Assembly: GCF_027922145.1 (NCBI RefSeq)
Contig: NZ_BSFC01000030.1
Location: forward strand, 1 to 64,000
DNA: 64,000 nucleotides
Origin: Novosphingobium resinovorum
Lineage (GTDB): Bacteria > Pseudomonadota > Alphaproteobacteria > Sphingomonadales > Sphingomonadaceae
Direction of reading: 5' to 3'
The notes beneath the pieces are model-generated. The model did no database searches. It was not told where the DNA came from and worked only from the letters and a program-made list of their open reading frames with translations. Both the position numbers and the translations under genes were made by a program. Below, piece after piece: positions 62,349 to 64,000 of the stretch; position 1 is the stretch's first letter, and every line of letters begins with the position of its first letter.

Positions 62349-63179
62349 TCAGGCACCATGCAAGTTGAAGATCTCTTGCGACCCGTGCCCTTTGAACTCC
62401 GCGACCGTCGCCTTCAGCCCCATGGTCGCAAGCTGCGCGCGGATGCGCCGGACTTCGGGTTCGAGATGCAGGATCGCATCGCTTTCGGCGATGGCGGAAA
62501 GCGCCTGGTCCCATCCGGCCGCCTCCATCGCGCGGTTGATCGAGCGCTTCTTCATCGCCAGCACGCCGGGCGGGACAAGCGCGATGCGCGATGCCAGTTC
62601 CTCGACGCAGGCGACCAGGTTCTCGGCCGGGACCGCGGCGTTGGCCCAGCCCCATTCCACCGCGGTTCGGCCGTCGATGCTGTTGCCCGGCAGGAAGGCG
62701 AATTCCTTGGCGCGCCGTCCGCCGACCTGATGAACCCATGTGGGCGCGATGAAGCCGCCGCCGATGGGAATTGTCGGCTCGGTGATCGCGGCATCCTGCG
62801 CCACGACGAGGATGTCGGCGAAGCTTGCCATCTGGGCGGCGACGCCGATGCAGTAGCCGTGCACGGCGACGATCACCGGCTTGGGATGGCGCCAGATGTC
62901 GCGCCACAGATCGACGTAGCCCGACAAGCGCGTCACGTCTTCCATCGGGCTGCCCTCGGCGTTGTACTGGCCCAGGTCCATCCCCGCGCCAAAGCCCTTG
63001 CCGGCACCGCGAATCCCGATCACCGGCGCGCCGTCCGCCTTGAGATCGCGCAGCACCGTGCCGAACCGGGCGAGCATCCCGCGCGAGAACGCATTGGCCG
63101 CTTCGGGCCGGTCGAGCACGATCCAGTCGATCGCGCTCCCGCGCTCCAGGCGGATTCCATCAATCATACCGTCCGTCAT
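62349..63179 (-). CDS. Enoyl-CoA hydratase/isomerase family protein
   Basis: A 276-residue crotonase-fold protein with GKGFGAGMDLGQYN and HGYCIGVAAQMASFADI as oxyanion-hole segments. The usual FSAGADL is GFGAGMDL. EPTIPIGGGFIAPTWV carries the region where the catalytic Glu normally lies. The ATG at 63179 follows GGGAGCG; the frame to 63257 overlaps the TetR gene. It is 50 bp downstream of the TetR gene, on the same strand, so both may form one unit. The 177 bp beyond its stop hold no gene I can identify. Confidence 0.85.
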   Translation of the reverse strand: MTDGMIDGIRLERGSAIDWIVLDRPEAANAFSRGMLARFGTVLRDLKADGAPVIGIRGAGKGFGAGMDLGQYNAEGSPMEDVTRLSGYVDLWRDIWRHPKPVIVAVHGYCIGVAAQMASFADILVVAQDAAITEPTIPIGGGFIAPTWVHQVGGRRAKEFAFLPGNSIDGRTAVEWGWANAAVPAENLVACVEELASRIALVPPGVLAMKKRSINRAMEAAGWDQALSAIAESDAILHLEPEVRRIRAQLATMGLKATVAEFKGHGSQEIFNLHGA

Positions 63180-63229
63180 CTTCGCTCCCGTCCTCGTTCT
63201 CGTTTTCGTGTCCGCCGCTCCGGTCGCCG

Positions 63230-63880
63230 TCAGCCCTGCAGCCGGAGCGGCAGGCACATGGCCATGACGATCTGTTCCATCGTGTCCTCCAGCGCGTGCT
63301 CGAAGGTTTCGGGAAATTCGTGCGTTTCCATGCGGCTGTGGCGCACCAGCAGGTTCAGGAACATCAGGCTGACGTTCACCAGCCGGCGCTGCGCGACGGC
63401 GGCGGGAAGGTAATCGACGCGCTGGCGCAGCAGGTCGAGCGCCTGGTTGAGCTGGGGCGGCGCCTCGCCGCCGAAGTGTCCGTATTCGTCCCAGTCGCCA
63501 TGCAGCAGGTACTGCGACAGGAACGTGCCGTAGGAGCGATTGGTCCCGCCGTCGAGGTGGAGCTGCGGCAGCAGGATGACCTCCAGGATCGAACGGGCAT
63601 CCCGCGTGCGTCCGGCCGCCTCCAGCGCGGCGATCATCGCGCCGCGTCCGGGCTCCATCTGGTTCATCCGGAAGTCGAAGATCGCCTGAACCAGACCCTC
63701 GCGAGACCCGAAGTGATACTGCACCGCGAAATGGTTTCCCTGCCCCGCCTTCGACGCGATTTCGCGCATCGAAACGCCCTGGATGCCGACTTCGGCGAAC
63801 AGCCGTTCGCCCGTCAGGATGAGCCGCGTCTTGGGGTCGGCTTCGTCGATATCGGGCGAGATCTGCGGAGTCTCAGCCAT
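63230..63880 (-). CDS. TetR-family transcriptional regulator
   Basis: 216 residues. HTH at about 25-55 (VSMREIASKAGQGNHFAVQYHFGSREGLVQAIFDFRM). The C-terminal ligand domain has LLHGDWDEYGHFGG. It is of a different subfamily from the two paralogous TetR proteins nearby. ATG 63880 fits the HTH spacing; an upstream frame to 63955 overlaps the palindrome. Divergent or autoregulatory control of the hydratase is likely. Confidence 0.88.
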   Translation of the reverse strand: MAETPQISPDIDEADPKTRLILTGERLFAEVGIQGVSMREIASKAGQGNHFAVQYHFGSREGLVQAIFDFRMNQMEPGRGAMIAALEAAGRTRDARSILEVILLPQLHLDGGTNRSYGTFLSQYLLHGDWDEYGHFGGEAPPQLNQALDLLRQRVDYLPAAVAQRRLVNVSLMFLNLLVRHSRMETHEFPETFEHALEDTMEQIVMAMCLPLRLQG

Positions 63881-63906
63881 TTTGTACGCTCTTCGGAATA
63901 AGTCAC

Positions 63907-63920
63907 CTGTTTGCAAACAG
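63907..63920. promoter_or_regulatory. Perfect palindrome CTGTTTGCAAACAG upstream of the TetR gene
   Basis: A 14-bp perfect palindrome 27 bp upstream of the TetR start. It is a good candidate for its autoregulatory operator. The remaining bases to the window edge hold no gene. Confidence 0.5.
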
Positions 63921-64000
63921 ACATGCTTATGAGGCAGGAATGGCAAGGATGCCAAGCGTTTTAAGCTGACGCCGCGACTTTTCGGGGCGCTGCATCGTTG

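Overview
The window is GC-rich, densely coded chromosomal (or megaplasmid) DNA. Its gene content suggests a sphingomonad-type alphaproteobacterium (Novosphingobium/Sphingobium-like): seven intact TonB-dependent outer-membrane receptors (TBDTs) plus one truncated one, many short-chain dehydrogenases (SDRs) and acyl-CoA enzymes, and almost no housekeeping genes. The genus is an inference from gene content; there is no rRNA or tRNA to anchor it.

Layout. 1-20.7 kb is a catabolic block. A TBDT diverges from an NDP-forming acyl-CoA synthetase / long acyl-CoA dehydrogenase pair. Then come an SDR, an unusual tandem double SDR, an enoyl-CoA hydratase and an MFS carrier, two small genes, a minus-strand operon (enoyl-CoA hydratase, FadJ-like fusion, Fe-type alcohol dehydrogenase, thioesterase), a secreted alkylsulfatase and a PcaF-like thiolase. 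Together these could uptake, activate and beta-oxidise an acid, with the alkylsulfatase/alcohol dehydrogenase feeding in alcohols from sulfate esters. A recurring pseudo-palindrome, TATCRC-N4-GKGAWA, lies in front of several of these units and could be the operator of an undescribed local regulon.

20.8-37.7 kb: a TBDT diverges from an arylsulfatase. Next are a lower-GC SDR/LysR pair, an iron-uptake section (Fiu-like receptor with a Fur-like box, a broken PPOX::TBDT junction, and an intact TBDT-membrane protein-PepSY operon), and a second SDR/LysR pair. 37.7-41.5 kb holds a further TBDT and a dicarboxylate/cation symporter.

41.5-52.1 kb is a tight seven-gene minus-strand operon: TBDT, DszA/NtaA-type FMN monooxygenase, Dpp-type ABC importer (binding lipoprotein, two permeases, fused double ATPase), second FMN monooxygenase. 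It ends at a decayed serine acetyltransferase. The most economical reading is scavenging of an organosulfur (or chelate-like) compound. Its TBDT is a clear paralogue of the arylsulfatase-linked TBDT.

52.1-64 kb looks accessory. A decayed tyrosine recombinase is followed by a KstD-like flavoprotein, three TetR regulators (two of them paralogous), a LuxR-type regulator, two SnoaL-like proteins, a VOC protein, a TBDT, a frameshifted LysR and an enoyl-CoA hydratase. This resembles a small pathway for a steroid-like or other polycyclic substrate; the substrate cannot be read from sequence. No CRISPR, tRNA, rRNA or intact insertion sequence was seen.
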